Position numbers and translations under genes: made by a program | In this document: positions 7,635-15,375 of the stretch, piece by piece | How the letters are laid out: every line of letters begins with the position of its first letter | Numbering within the stretch: position 1 is the first letter of the stretch | DNA from: JAHJRN01 sp043805355 | Lineage (GTDB): Bacteria; Patescibacteriota; Patescibacteriia; 2-12-FULL-60-25 | Reading direction: 5' to 3' | Length of the DNA: 29,682 nt | NCBI GenBank assembly: GCA_043805355.1 | Contig: JAZDIB010000032.1 | Location: 1-29,682 of the forward strand | Notes under the pieces: model-generated | The model's input: only the letters and a program-made list of their open reading frames with translations | What the model was told of the DNA's origin: nothing | Database searches by the model: none

Positions 7635-7661
7635 GGCCGCGGACGCCGACGTCGGGAGACG

Positions 7662-7850
7662 TCAGAGGCGCGGGGCGTTAGCGAGGAACGTCTTGTATTC
7701 CTCGACCGTCATGGTGAAGGTGCCGCTCGTCGGCTTGGCCGGATCCGAGATGCGGACGAGGCCCTTGTCGGCGTTGATGTCGACGACGGGGCAACACGTG
7801 TTACCGCCGCAAAGGGACGACTGGTCGTAGATGCGCTTCCACTGATTCAT
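7662..7850 (-). CDS. Small cysteine-containing protein resembling DUF397
   Basis: A 62-residue protein with start ATG at 7850, an AGGAG Shine-Dalgarno 6 nt upstream, its own promoter and its own terminator, so it is a genuine single-gene unit. The layout W-K-...-SSLCGGNTCCPVVD ... GLVRISDPAKP ... FTMTVEEYKTFLA follows the pattern of DUF397 proteins of actinobacteria (W..Ss.C..g.nCVEV ... v.vRDSkdp ... f....w..Fl). That likeness is by eye, and DUF397 itself has no firm function. The clustered cysteines C-x4-CC could bind metal or form disulphides. It has no signal peptide or transmembrane segment. It converges on nrnA. Confidence 0.8.
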   Translation of the reverse strand: MNQWKRIYDQSSLCGGNTCCPVVDINADKGLVRISDPAKPTSGTFTMTVEEYKTFLANAPRL

Positions 7851-7881
7851 CGGGAACTCCTAGAGGTCTGGTGGAAAAACG

Positions 7882-7910
7882 ACCATACCCGACGCAAGAA
7901 CCCCCGTCAA
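7882..7910 (-). promoter_or_regulatory. Promoter of the small DUF397-like gene
   Basis: Minus strand: TTGACG at 7910-7905, 17-bp spacer, TATGGT at 7887-7882. The predicted start near 7875 leaves a short leader of about 25 nt containing the AGGAG ribosome-binding site. Confidence 0.65.
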
Positions 7911-7949
7911 TCCTGAAGGGCCGTGCGACGATGTTGGCACTCGCCATGT

Positions 7950-7978
7950 TTGACTGCTAAATCCGATTCGTCTACACT
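7950..7978 (+). promoter_or_regulatory. clpP promoter giving a leaderless mRNA
   Basis: TTGACT at 7950-7955, 17-bp spacer, TACACT at 7973-7978. The expected start at about 7984-7986 is only 2-4 nt from the clpP ATG at 7988, and there is no Shine-Dalgarno, so the message is probably leaderless. Confidence 0.7.
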
Positions 7979-7987
7979 GGCATTCGT

Positions 7988-8602
7988 ATGAGAAACCCCT
8001 ACGAAATCGACTCCACGACCCAGAACAACTGGCTCGTGCCGACCGTCATCGAGAAGACCAATTACGGCGAGCGCGCGTACGACATCTACTCGCGCCTGCT
8101 GAAGGACCGCATCATCATGCTCGGCACGCCCATCACGGACGAGGTCGCGAACATCATCGTCGCGCAGATCCTCTTTCTCGAGAGCCAGGACAAGACCAAG
8201 GACATCAAGCTGTACGTGAACTCGCCGGGCGGATCCGTCACGGCCGGTCTCGCCATCTACGACACGATGCAGCATGTCTCGTGCGACGTCTCGACCATCT
8301 GCATGGGCATGGCCGCGTCCATGGGCGCCATCATCCTGACCGGCGGCGCCAAGGGTAAGCGCCTCTCGCTCCCGAACTCGGAGATCATGATCCACCAGCC
8401 GCTCGGCGGCATGGAAGGCCAGGCGACGGACATCAAGATCCACGCCGAGCGTATCCTCCAGACCCGCGACCAGCTCAACAAGCTCCTCCAGAAGCACACG
8501 GGACAGAACCTCAAGAAGATCGAGGCGGACACGGAACGCGACAACTTCATGAACCCCAAGCAGGCCATGGAGTACGGGCTCATCGACAAGGTGATCGGGT
8601 GA
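7988..8602 (+). CDS. clpP: ATP-dependent Clp protease proteolytic subunit
   Basis: Serine protease that forms the two-heptamer barrel working with ClpX/ClpC-type unfoldases in cytoplasmic protein quality control. The catalytic triad is complete: Ser111 in GMAASMGA, His136 in MIHQP and Asp185 in TERDNFM. The oxyanion-region NSPGGSVTAGLAIYDTM and the handle-helix segment are also intact. At 204 residues it has the usual length, and the N-terminus VPTVIEKTNYGERAYDIYSRLL is the standard axial-loop and docking region. No separate Clp ATPase gene is in the window. It has its own near-leaderless promoter, and its stop codon lies 2 nt before the ddl ATG, so the two are co-transcribed. Confidence 0.98.
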   Translation: MRNPYEIDSTTQNNWLVPTVIEKTNYGERAYDIYSRLLKDRIIMLGTPITDEVANIIVAQILFLESQDKTKDIKLYVNSPGGSVTAGLAIYDTMQHVSCDVSTICMGMAASMGAIILTGGAKGKRLSLPNSEIMIHQPLGGMEGQATDIKIHAERILQTRDQLNKLLQKHTGQNLKKIEADTERDNFMNPKQAMEYGLIDKVIG

Positions 8603-8604
8603 GG

Positions 8605-9552
8605 ATGAAACGCGTCGGACTCTTCTTCGGCGGGATGAGCAACGAGGCGGAGGTCTCGGTCCTTTCGGCGAAGAACGTCGCGGCGAATATCGATACGTCG
8701 CGCTTCCAGCTCGTTCCGATTTTTTGGGACATGGACGGGAACTTCCGACTCGTCCGACATATGGATGAACGGACGGGGACGGTGATTTCCCCATCTGATT
8801 TTCTGGAGACTTTTGACGTCGCCCTTCCGATGACGCATGAGAAATTCGGGGAGGATGGCGTGCTCCAAGCCATCTTCGAGAGTCGACACGTCCCCTATTG
8901 CGGGTGCCGCGTGCTGGCGTCCGCGCTTTGCATGGATAAGGCTCGTTTCAAGACATTGCTCGGTGGCCAAGACATCCTTCAGACGCGTTTCGTCGTCATC
9001 GACCGCTCCGACGACATCGGCGACGTTGCCTTCCCACTTCCCTTCTTCGTGAAACCGTCGAATTCCGGTTCATCCGTCGGCATCACGCGCGTCGTGGACA
9101 TTGCAGGGCTCGATGACGCGATCACGGAAGCCCGCAAGCATGACGACTCGGTCATCATCGAAGAAGGCCTCACGGACTTCCAGGAAATCGAAATCGCCGT
9201 CCTCGGCAATGCGGCGCTGACCGTCTCGGTCCCGGGCAGGGTCAAGCCGTCGCAGGAATTCTACAGCTACGACGACAAGTACGTCCTCGACCAAGCGACA
9301 TTCGACATTCCCGCACAGCTCCCCGACGGAATCGTCGAAGACGCAAGGCGGTTGGCTGAACGGGCATATCGTCTTTGTGGATGCGAAGGGTTCGCGCGCG
9401 TCGATCTATTCGTCCGTGACGGTCAGGTCTACCTGAACGAGATCAACACGCTCCCCGGCTTCACGGACATCTCGATGTATCCGAAGCTCATGGAAGCGAC
9501 CGGCATCCCATACCGCGACCTCATCACGCGCATCATCGAGCTCGCGCACTGA
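8605..9552 (+). CDS. ddl: D-alanine--D-alanine ligase
   Basis: ATP-grasp enzyme that joins two D-Ala molecules for the peptidoglycan stem peptide. Visible motifs: N-terminal VGLFFGGMSNEAEVSVLSAKNV, the ATP-binding strand FPLPFFVKPSNSGSSVGITRV, EFYSYDDKY (omega loop, with the Tyr expected for D-Ala rather than D-Lac specificity), GCEGFARVDLFV, and the Mg/ATP motif LNEINTLPGFTDISMYPKLME. 315 residues, normal for the family. ATG at 8605 follows the clpP stop by 2 nt; an in-frame GTG at 8599 overlaps clpP. Codon use looks less GC-biased than clpP. Together with the VanW protein it implies that peptidoglycan is made. Confidence 0.96.
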   Translation: MKRVGLFFGGMSNEAEVSVLSAKNVAANIDTSRFQLVPIFWDMDGNFRLVRHMDERTGTVISPSDFLETFDVALPMTHEKFGEDGVLQAIFESRHVPYCGCRVLASALCMDKARFKTLLGGQDILQTRFVVIDRSDDIGDVAFPLPFFVKPSNSGSSVGITRVVDIAGLDDAITEARKHDDSVIIEEGLTDFQEIEIAVLGNAALTVSVPGRVKPSQEFYSYDDKYVLDQATFDIPAQLPDGIVEDARRLAERAYRLCGCEGFARVDLFVRDGQVYLNEINTLPGFTDISMYPKLMEATGIPYRDLITRIIELAH

Positions 9553-9563
9553 TCGCATCCGAA

Positions 9564-9592
9564 ACACCCCGCGGCATCGCGGGGTGTTTTTT
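9564..9592 (+). terminator. Intrinsic terminator of clpP-ddl, probably bidirectional
   Basis: A 10-bp stem ACACCCCGCG / CGCGGGGTGT with a GCAT loop is followed by TTTTTT on the plus strand. Read from the minus strand the same stem is followed by only TTTCGG, so it may also weakly end the gyrA transcript. Confidence 0.85.
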
Positions 9593-9621
9593 GACTGCGA
9601 ACGTAGAGAACTCGCGAGCCA

Positions 9622-9750
9622 CTACGGCTGGAACGGAATCCGAACCTGACTAGCCAAGTAGAGGAGAAATGCGACGTAAGAAAAGGCGGATATGGCCACA
9701 AAAAGGACAATGGCAACCGCAACCTTCTCTAGGGCCAATAGTTTCCGCAT
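9622..9750 (-). CDS. Small single-pass membrane protein downstream of gyrA
   Basis: A 42-codon frame starts at ATG 9750, three nucleotides after the gyrA stop codon, with AAGGAG (inside the last gyrA codons) placed 6 nt upstream, so it is translationally linked to gyrA. The peptide starts MRKLLALEKVAVAIV, has a transmembrane segment at about residues 9-33 (AVAIVLFVAISAFSYVAF) and ends QVRIPFQP. The basic N-terminus predicts an N-in orientation. I recognise no family. The ribosome-binding site, spacing and hydrophobic pattern support a real gene, and it ends before the shared terminator. Confidence 0.6.
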   Translation of the reverse strand: MRKLLALEKVAVAIVLFVAISAFSYVAFLLYLASQVRIPFQP

Positions 9751-9753
9751 ATT

Positions 9754-12285
9754 CTACTCCTTCCGCTCCTCGTTGTTCGTCACGAACGTGACGCTCGAGA
9801 GGACGTCGCCGGGTTCCTTGAAGCGCATCACGCGGACGCCCTGCGTGTCGCGGCCGAGGGACGGCACGCTCTTGAACGGCGTGCGCACCACGATGCCGTG
9901 CTTCGAGATCATGATGAGGTCGCGGTCGTCGTCGCCCTTGGAGATGTACGCGCCGACCACGCCGCCCGTCTTCGGCGTCACCTTCATGGTGCGGATGCCG
10001 GACCCGCCGCGGCGCTGGACCTTGTATTCGTCGAGCTTCGTCCGCTTGCCGAGGCCGTTCTCCGCGATGGTGAAGAGTTCGAGCCCGCCGTCCTTGAGGG
10101 TCGCCGCCGGGAGGACGTCCATGCCCACGACAACGTCGTTCTTCTTCAGCTTGATGCCCCGCACGCCCGCGGCCTGGCGGCCCATGGGACGGATGTCCGC
10201 CTCCGAGAACCGGATGGACTGGCCGCCGCGCGTCACGAGCGAGAGTTCGTCCTTGCCGGAGGTGAAGCGCACCCATTGGAGGTCGTCCCCGTCGTGCAGG
10301 TTGATGGCGATGAGGCCGCCGCGCCACACGTTCTTGAAGTCCTCGAGCGCGGTCTTCTTGATGGTGCCCTGCCCCGTGACCATGAGGAGGTACTTCATGG
10401 ACGGGTCCACGGTCTTCTTGGCGAGCGCCTGGCCGAGCGGCAGGATGACGGAGACCTTCTCGCCCGGCGCGAGCTGGAGGAAGTTCACGATGGCCTGCCC
10501 CTTGGCGGTGCGGCTCCCCTGCGGGACCTCGTAGGCCTTGAGCAGGAACGCGCGGCCGCGGTTCGTGAAGAAGAAGAGGTCCGCGTGCGTGCTCGTCGAG
10601 AAGAGATGCTCGACCTGGTCCTCCTCCTTGGTCGTGAGGCCGGAGACGCCCTTGCCGCCGCGGTGCTGCTGACGGAACGTGTCGGGCGGCAGGCGCTTGA
10701 TGTAGCCGTCGGCCGTGATCATCACGACCGTCGATTCCTCGGGGATGAGGTCCTCGACCGAGAAGTCGCCGAGCGGCGTCTTCACGACCTGCGTGCGGCG
10801 CTCGTCGCCGTACTTCTCCTTCAGCTCGAGGATCTCCTTCTTGATGATGTCGAGCATCTTCTTGGCGGACTTGAGGATGGACTCGAGCTCCTTGATGAGC
10901 TCCATCTTCTCGTTGTACTCCTGCTCGATCTTGAGCCGTTCGAGGTTGGCGAGCTGCTGGAGCCGCATCTCGAGGATGGCCGTCGCCTGGATCTCGGAGA
11001 GCCGGAACTTCTTGATGAGGTTCGTCTTGGCCTCATCCTTGTCCTTGGATTTCTTGATGGTCGCGATGACCTCGTCGATCTTGATGAGGGCGATGCGCAG
11101 GCCTTCGAGGATGTGCGCGCGCTCCTTGGCCTTCGCGAGGTCGTATTCGGTGCGCCGACGCACGATCTCCTTGCGGTGCTTCACGTACTCCTCGAGGATG
11201 TTCTTGAGCGTGAGCACGCGCGGGAGGATGCCGTCGACGAGCGCGAGCATGTTCACGTGGAACGTCTCCTGCAGCTGCGTCATCTTGAAGAGCTGGTTCA
11301 GCACCTTCTTGGGATACGCGTCCTTCTTGAGCTCGATGACGACGCGGACGCCGTCCTTGTTGGACTCGTCGCGCAGGTCGCGGATGCCCTCGATGCGCTT
11401 CTCCTGCACCATGGTCGCGATCTGCTCCACGAGCGAGGCCTTGTTCAACCCGTACGGAATCTCGGTGACGATGATGCGGAACGCGCCAGAGCGCTCCTCG
11501 ACGATGTCCGTCTTCGCGCGCATCACGATGCCGCCCTTGCCCGTGGCATAGACCTGCAGGATGTCCTTCGTGTTGTAGATGATGCCGCCCGTCGGGAAGT
11601 CCGGCCCCTTCACGTGCTGCATAAGCTCCTCGACCGTGATGTCCGGGTTCTCGATGAGGGCCGCGATGCCGTCGCAGAGTTCCGTGAGGTTGTGCGACGG
11701 GATGTTCGTGGCCATGCCGACCGCGATGCCGAGCGTGCCGTTCAGGAGCAGGTTCGGGAGCTTGGCCGGAAGCACGTTCGGTTCCTTGTGCGAGCCGTCG
11801 TAGTTCGGCACGAAGGCGACCGTATCCTTGTCGATGTCCTGGAGCATCTCGTCGGCGATAGACGCGAGCTTGGACTCGGTGTAGCGGTAGGCGGCGGCCG
11901 AATCGCCGTCCATGGACCCGAAGTTCCCCTGCCCCTTGATGAGCGGATACCGGAGCGAGAAGTCCTGCGCCATGCGCACGAGCGAGTCGTACACCGCGCT
12001 ATCGCCGTGCGGATGGTATTTGCCGAGCACGTCGCCGACCACGGTCGCGCACTTCTTGAACTTCGCGGTGGAACGGAGACCGGACTGCCACATCGAATAG
12101 AGGATGCGCCGGTGGACCGGCTTCATCCCGTCGCGGACGTCCGGGAGGGCGCGCGCGATGATGACCGACATGGCGTAGTCGAGATACGCCGTGCGCATCT
12201 CGTCGACGATAGGCCGTAGCTCGACTTTCCCGACGTCCTTCCCGGCGACGATGTCCGGAAGCTTCTGCTGTTTATCCATAGGCAT
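9754..12285 (-). CDS. gyrA: DNA gyrase subunit A
   Basis: Breakage-reunion subunit of the A2B2 type II topoisomerase that introduces negative supercoils. The winged-helix region holds HPHGDSAVYD at residues 91-100 and the catalytic tyrosine Tyr135 in AAYRYTE; the GMATNIPSHNL segment is intact. The C-terminal beta-pinwheel contains the GyrA box as QRRGGSG, which argues for gyrase rather than topoisomerase IV. The quinolone-contact residues equivalent to E. coli Ser83 and Asp87 are the wild-type Ser96 and Asp100. 843 residues, normal length. The ATG at 12285 follows the upstream gene stop by 3 nt; a second ATG lies two codons on. gyrB is not in the window. It is the third gene of a minus-strand group that begins with the MBL-fold gene. 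Confidence 0.98.
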   Translation of the reverse strand: MPMDKQQKLPDIVAGKDVGKVELRPIVDEMRTAYLDYAMSVIIARALPDVRDGMKPVHRRILYSMWQSGLRSTAKFKKCATVVGDVLGKYHPHGDSAVYDSLVRMAQDFSLRYPLIKGQGNFGSMDGDSAAAYRYTESKLASIADEMLQDIDKDTVAFVPNYDGSHKEPNVLPAKLPNLLLNGTLGIAVGMATNIPSHNLTELCDGIAALIENPDITVEELMQHVKGPDFPTGGIIYNTKDILQVYATGKGGIVMRAKTDIVEERSGAFRIIVTEIPYGLNKASLVEQIATMVQEKRIEGIRDLRDESNKDGVRVVIELKKDAYPKKVLNQLFKMTQLQETFHVNMLALVDGILPRVLTLKNILEEYVKHRKEIVRRRTEYDLAKAKERAHILEGLRIALIKIDEVIATIKKSKDKDEAKTNLIKKFRLSEIQATAILEMRLQQLANLERLKIEQEYNEKMELIKELESILKSAKKMLDIIKKEILELKEKYGDERRTQVVKTPLGDFSVEDLIPEESTVVMITADGYIKRLPPDTFRQQHRGGKGVSGLTTKEEDQVEHLFSTSTHADLFFFTNRGRAFLLKAYEVPQGSRTAKGQAIVNFLQLAPGEKVSVILPLGQALAKKTVDPSMKYLLMVTGQGTIKKTALEDFKNVWRGGLIAINLHDGDDLQWVRFTSGKDELSLVTRGGQSIRFSEADIRPMGRQAAGVRGIKLKKNDVVVGMDVLPAATLKDGGLELFTIAENGLGKRTKLDEYKVQRRGGSGIRTMKVTPKTGGVVGAYISKGDDDRDLIMISKHGIVVRTPFKSVPSLGRDTQGVRVMRFKEPGDVLSSVTFVTNNEERKE

Positions 12286-12288
12286 GCG

Positions 12289-12825
12289 TTACGGTGTCGT
12301 TGATGTCGTGATGTCGGTCGTGGTGGTAGACGGGAGGTCGGGCGCCGGTCGGAAGAGGTCGGCCCGCGTCGAAGTCTCGTCGGACGTGCCGGTCGCGGAT
12401 AGGACGGAAGCGAGCTCGTCCACGATGGCCTCCTGGGCGGTCGCGGCCTCGAGCTTCTGCGTGACGTCCTGCAGGGTTTCCTGGAGCGCCGGGGCCCTGA
12501 CATCATCCATGAGCTTCCGGCCTTCGTCGAGTGCCCGCTTCACGGCCGGATCCATGCTCCCCGCGAGCGAGGAACGGATACCGCTGCCGATCGTGGAGAA
12601 CCAAGCGACGGCCACGAACGCGATGCAGATGGCGACGCCCGCCCACATGCTGAACCTCTGGACCGGGTCCGACGGATGCCGCGCCTCCGCGTGCGCAAGG
12701 ATAAGCTCATGCTTCTCCTCCGGCGAGAGGATACGCGGAGCCATGTCCGCCGACGCCGCCGTGGACGGCCGCGCGGGACGCCGTCTCGGGGCCTTGGTCG
12801 TGGTGGTTCGCCGCTTGATCGACAT
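12289..12825 (-). CDS. Hypothetical single-pass membrane protein
   Basis: 178 residues. A basic, Thr/Arg/Pro-rich N-terminus (KRRTTTTKAPRRRPARP) is followed by a helix and a transmembrane segment at about residues 60-80 (WAGVAICIAFVAVAWFS). A helical, acidic outer region then leads to a disordered Thr/Ser/Pro tail ending TTTTDITTSTTP. The basic tail suggests an N-in topology. No enzymatic motif is visible, and I do not recognise the family. It sits between the MBL-fold gene (12 bp away) and gyrA (3 bp away) and is probably translated from the same mRNA. A role near the chromosome or membrane is only a guess from context. Confidence 0.8.
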   Translation of the reverse strand: MSIKRRTTTTKAPRRRPARPSTAASADMAPRILSPEEKHELILAHAEARHPSDPVQRFSMWAGVAICIAFVAVAWFSTIGSGIRSSLAGSMDPAVKRALDEGRKLMDDVRAPALQETLQDVTQKLEAATAQEAIVDELASVLSATGTSDETSTRADLFRPAPDLPSTTTTDITTSTTP

Positions 12826-12837
12826 GCACGTGGGTGG

Positions 12838-13482
12838 TCAGGCGCGTTCGAGGACCATGATGACCATGTCTTCCGTCGGAAGGTCCTTCCTTGCGATCTT
12901 GAGCTTGTTCACGTCCTGACGCGTGCAGACGCCGAGCTGCTTGCAGAAGGCGTCCACGGTCCCGAGCTTCTCCTTCACGCCCTCCACGTCGTAATAGAGC
13001 GGGATGACGATGCGCGGCTCGACGGTCGCGATGGTCTCGGTGGCGAGCTTCGCGTCGAGGACGTTGCCGCCGCCGACCGGCAGGGCGAGGATGTCGATGT
13101 CGCCGAGCGCCTCGACCTCATGCGGCGTGAGCGCGCGTTTGAGCTGTCCGAGGAACGCGATGGCCATGCCCTCGGCGTCGATGCGGTAGATGAGCGGACG
13201 CTTGGCGTCCGTCTCCGCGCTTGGGTCTTGGATGCCCTGCGCGAACGCTCCCTTTACCTCGTACTCCCCCGGGTCGGAGATGATGAACGGCGTGCCGCCG
13301 ACACCCTCGAGATTGAAGCGGGAGCGGTCCTGGTGCGACAGGAGGAGCATGTCCGGCGCGAGGGTGCGCGGGAGCTTGAGTCCGGTCTCGTTCGGGTAGG
13401 GATCGGTCAGGACCGTCGCCTCCGTGTTCATGCTCTTGCACTCGATGCGGATGGAGGAGAGTCCGTGCCAGAAAATCTGCAT
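12838..13482 (-). CDS. Metallo-beta-lactamase-fold protein with a reduced metal site
   Basis: 214 residues with the layout of UlaG-like/UPF0173 MBL-fold hydrolases: MQIFWHGLSSIRIE opens the first beta-sheet, TDPYPNETGLKLPRT and ADMLLLSHQDRSRFN correspond to the metal-ligand loop, and PFIISDPGEYEVKG is the characteristic D-PGEYE segment. DIDILALPVGG and PRIVIPLYYD follow in later strands. Family members normally carry HxHxDH, but here the loop reads SHQDRS: one His and the Asp remain while the other two histidines are gone. It may therefore bind one metal, or be non-catalytic. It heads the membrane protein-gyrA group. A weak TTGTTT/TACCAT promoter can be seen upstream. Confidence 0.82.
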   Translation of the reverse strand: MQIFWHGLSSIRIECKSMNTEATVLTDPYPNETGLKLPRTLAPDMLLLSHQDRSRFNLEGVGGTPFIISDPGEYEVKGAFAQGIQDPSAETDAKRPLIYRIDAEGMAIAFLGQLKRALTPHEVEALGDIDILALPVGGGNVLDAKLATETIATVEPRIVIPLYYDVEGVKEKLGTVDAFCKQLGVCTRQDVNKLKIARKDLPTEDMVIMVLERA

Positions 13483-13553
13483 AATTCGGCTATTTTCGGG
13501 TATTCAATGCCAAAAAATGGTACCACGTGACGGCCCGCAAAACAACCCTCCTG

Positions 13554-14459
13554 TCAACGCGCCGCGGCCCGGTATTCCTGGGCCGCCCGTTCGGCCGGGA
13601 TCGGGTTCACGACGACCCCGGCGTCGAGCTCGAACCCGCCCCAGGTGTTCAGGCGCGGGACGAACCGGAGCTCGAAATGCTCGTCGGTCTCGTCGATGAC
13701 GTCATGGAAAAAGAAGTTGAACGCGGCACGGCGTTCCCGCATAAGCGGCAGGAGGACATGGAGGGCCTTGGCGAACGACCGGCGCTCCCCCGGCGTCGTG
13801 GACGTGATGTTGTCGACGCGCCGGCGCGGCACGATGCGGACCTCATAGGCGAAGCGGCTCGTCGGGTTCGCGAAAGCGATAGCGTTCCTGTCGCGGTAGA
13901 CCGTCCGCGACGGCGTCGCGAGCGTGAGCGCGTGCGCATGCGACGACATGCCGAGGCGCTTGATGGCGGCACGCCGGCGACGGGCCTCGTCGCGGAGGCG
14001 TTCCGGCACGAACGGCAAGGCGAAAATCTGCGCATGCGGATGCGGTTGCGAGGCGCCGGCGGCGGCCCCCTCGTTCTTGAACGCCTGGATGTACCGGATG
14101 GACGGGTCCGCGCGCAACGCCTCGGATCGCGCGGCGAACGCGTCGAGCAAGGCCGCGACGCGGGCGACGGACGAGGCGCTGAACGCCATGATGCGCGTGC
14201 CCTCGATGATGATCTCCTGACGCCCGCCCATGCCACCGGACGGCGTGAACACGGGGTACTTGTTCCGCACGACCGTCATCGCGTCTGCGCCCTTCCCATA
14301 TCGCGCGATGACGTCCTCCTTCGGGAGATACGACGGCGCGAACGGGTCCTTGGGCTTCGCGGCATGCATCCCGTCCGGCCGCTTCCGCCGCCCCGGGGCG
14401 ATGACGATCCAATCCCCCGTCATCTCGTCGCGCACCAGGTGTGATGTCTCGTGGTCCAT
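13554..14459 (-). CDS. galT: Galactose-1-phosphate uridylyltransferase-like protein (HIT superfamily)
   Basis: GalT moves UMP between hexose-1-phosphate and UDP-sugar through a uridylyl-histidine intermediate. The active-site segment FKNEGAAAGASQPHPHAQ is intact, with HPH at residues 140-142, and the N-terminal DEMTGDWIVIAPGR(R)KRP is the family signature. The C-terminal HIT half shows YEVRIVPRRR and ELRFVPRLN. At 301 residues it is shorter than the E. coli enzyme, and the N-terminal CxxC zinc ligands are missing, as is the Cys in GCSNPHPH (here GASQPHPH). Related proteins act on other nucleotide sugars, so the substrate is uncertain. A TAGAAT -10 lies about 10 bp upstream, suggesting another nearly leaderless mRNA. 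No gal operon partners are nearby. Confidence 0.85.
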   Translation of the reverse strand: MDHETSHLVRDEMTGDWIVIAPGRRKRPDGMHAAKPKDPFAPSYLPKEDVIARYGKGADAMTVVRNKYPVFTPSGGMGGRQEIIIEGTRIMAFSASSVARVAALLDAFAARSEALRADPSIRYIQAFKNEGAAAGASQPHPHAQIFALPFVPERLRDEARRRRAAIKRLGMSSHAHALTLATPSRTVYRDRNAIAFANPTSRFAYEVRIVPRRRVDNITSTTPGERRSFAKALHVLLPLMRERRAAFNFFFHDVIDETDEHFELRFVPRLNTWGGFELDAGVVVNPIPAERAAQEYRAAAR

Positions 14460-14468
14460 ATGCAGGGC

Positions 14469-14474
14469 ATTCTA
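14469..14474 (-). promoter_or_regulatory. Possible -10 box of galT
   Basis: Minus-strand TAGAAT with no clear -35. The predicted start near 14461 is 2-3 nt from the galT ATG at 14459. The palindrome at 14494-14524 lies just upstream, about where an operator or -35 would be. Confidence 0.4.
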
Positions 14475-14493
14475 CCGCATCGGGTCCGTTTGT

Positions 14494-14524
14494 CGTACGG
14501 GCGGGTTTGAAACCCGCCCCTACG
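14494..14524. repeat. GC-rich palindromic element upstream of galT
   Basis: GGGCGGGTTT at 14499-14508 and AAACCCGCCC at 14510-14519 form a near-perfect palindrome flanked by CGTA/TACG. It lies between galT and the duplicated ruvC end. It looks like a REP-type dispersed element; copy number cannot be judged from one window. Confidence 0.6.
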
Positions 14525-14532
14525 GACGACGG

Positions 14533-14567
14533 GACCGGAACATCAACCCACCCACGATGGCGAGCGC
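14533..14567 (-). pseudogene. Remnant copy of the ruvC 3' end
   Basis: The 35 bp match 15401-15435 (inside ruvC) at 33 of 35 positions. Read on the minus strand in the ruvC frame it encodes ALAIVGGLMFRS and continues RRP-stop, a plausible original C-terminus for RuvC. It lies 2 nt beyond the stop of the 263-residue gene and forms a direct repeat with the true ruvC end, as if a segment had been inserted with duplication of the target. Confidence 0.75.
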
Positions 14568-14568
14568 T

Positions 14569-15360
14569 TCACCGCTTCAGGATGGCGTTGACCCGATCTC
14601 CATCATGAATCCACGTATCCTCGGGTCCTGCCACCCCGACGATCTTCCCTTCTTTCTCAAATGTCGTCAGGGTAGATGCATGGTCATCCAGCGAATCGTA
14701 CCCCATCCGTTTCTTGAACGCTTCCGAAAGATAGTCTCGGACCGACCAACCTACCACTGGCTCTTTCGAATACTCGTTCCGGTGTCCCGGACGACTGAAC
14801 AGAAGCATTTCCATGACCGGCTGGATGACGGTCTTGAGAGGATGCCCATCGGCGAGCGCCGCACGCTTGACCCGTATCGACAAGCCCGATTTCGTCAGGT
14901 AGTAGATCGAATCCTCGTCTGAACGATCCAATTCGTCAGGACGGCCGCTTCCGACCATCGTCGTGAACCTGTCTGACCAGATATCGAGGGAGTCGAGATG
15001 AGCGACGATTCCCGAGACCTCCTTCAGCGCGGCATCGACATACGTTTTTGTCCCGACGCCAAGCCCAGAATGTCCGCGCTCGAATTCCGCGACCGTCCCT
15101 TCAAGTCGATGCCAAAGTTTTCGAATGACGGAGAGTTCCTCGTGTGAAAACGTCGCCCGCCTCGCCTCCGCGCCCTCAAGAGCCGAGGCCTGTTCCCGCT
15201 TCAATCGTTCGGTCCGTTCCTGCCATGATTCGTTCGCGTACGACGTTGGCTCCGTCTGCGTATATTTCTTCTTGAGATCGGCCAATACGCGATCGGAGCC
15301 CATCTGTCGAAGCCGCTCTTCGTCGTTCATGACGGATGGCATCTTACGAAACGGATTCAT
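14569..15360 (-). CDS. Hypothetical protein apparently inserted at the ruvC 3' end
   Basis: 263 residues, soluble, no signal peptide or transmembrane segment. The N-terminal ~80 residues are charged and helical (MNDEERLRQMGSDRVLADLKKK, RTERLKREQASALEGAEARR), and a longer mixed region follows (SGLSIRVKRAALADGHPLKT, VVGWSVRDYLSEAFKKRMGY). The end, KIVGVAGPEDTWIHDGDRVNAILKR, is beta-like. I recognise no family. Base composition is visibly less GC-rich than in galT or ruvC, and no strong ribosome-binding site precedes the ATG. It is flanked by 35-bp direct repeats of the ruvC end, which suggests recent gain as a cassette of about 870 bp. No recombinase gene is present. The coding call rests on length and plausible composition. 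Confidence 0.72.
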   Translation of the reverse strand: MNPFRKMPSVMNDEERLRQMGSDRVLADLKKKYTQTEPTSYANESWQERTERLKREQASALEGAEARRATFSHEELSVIRKLWHRLEGTVAEFERGHSGLGVGTKTYVDAALKEVSGIVAHLDSLDIWSDRFTTMVGSGRPDELDRSDEDSIYYLTKSGLSIRVKRAALADGHPLKTVIQPVMEMLLFSRPGHRNEYSKEPVVGWSVRDYLSEAFKKRMGYDSLDDHASTLTTFEKEGKIVGVAGPEDTWIHDGDRVNAILKR

Positions 15361-15375
15361 ATGCCAAAAAGGATA

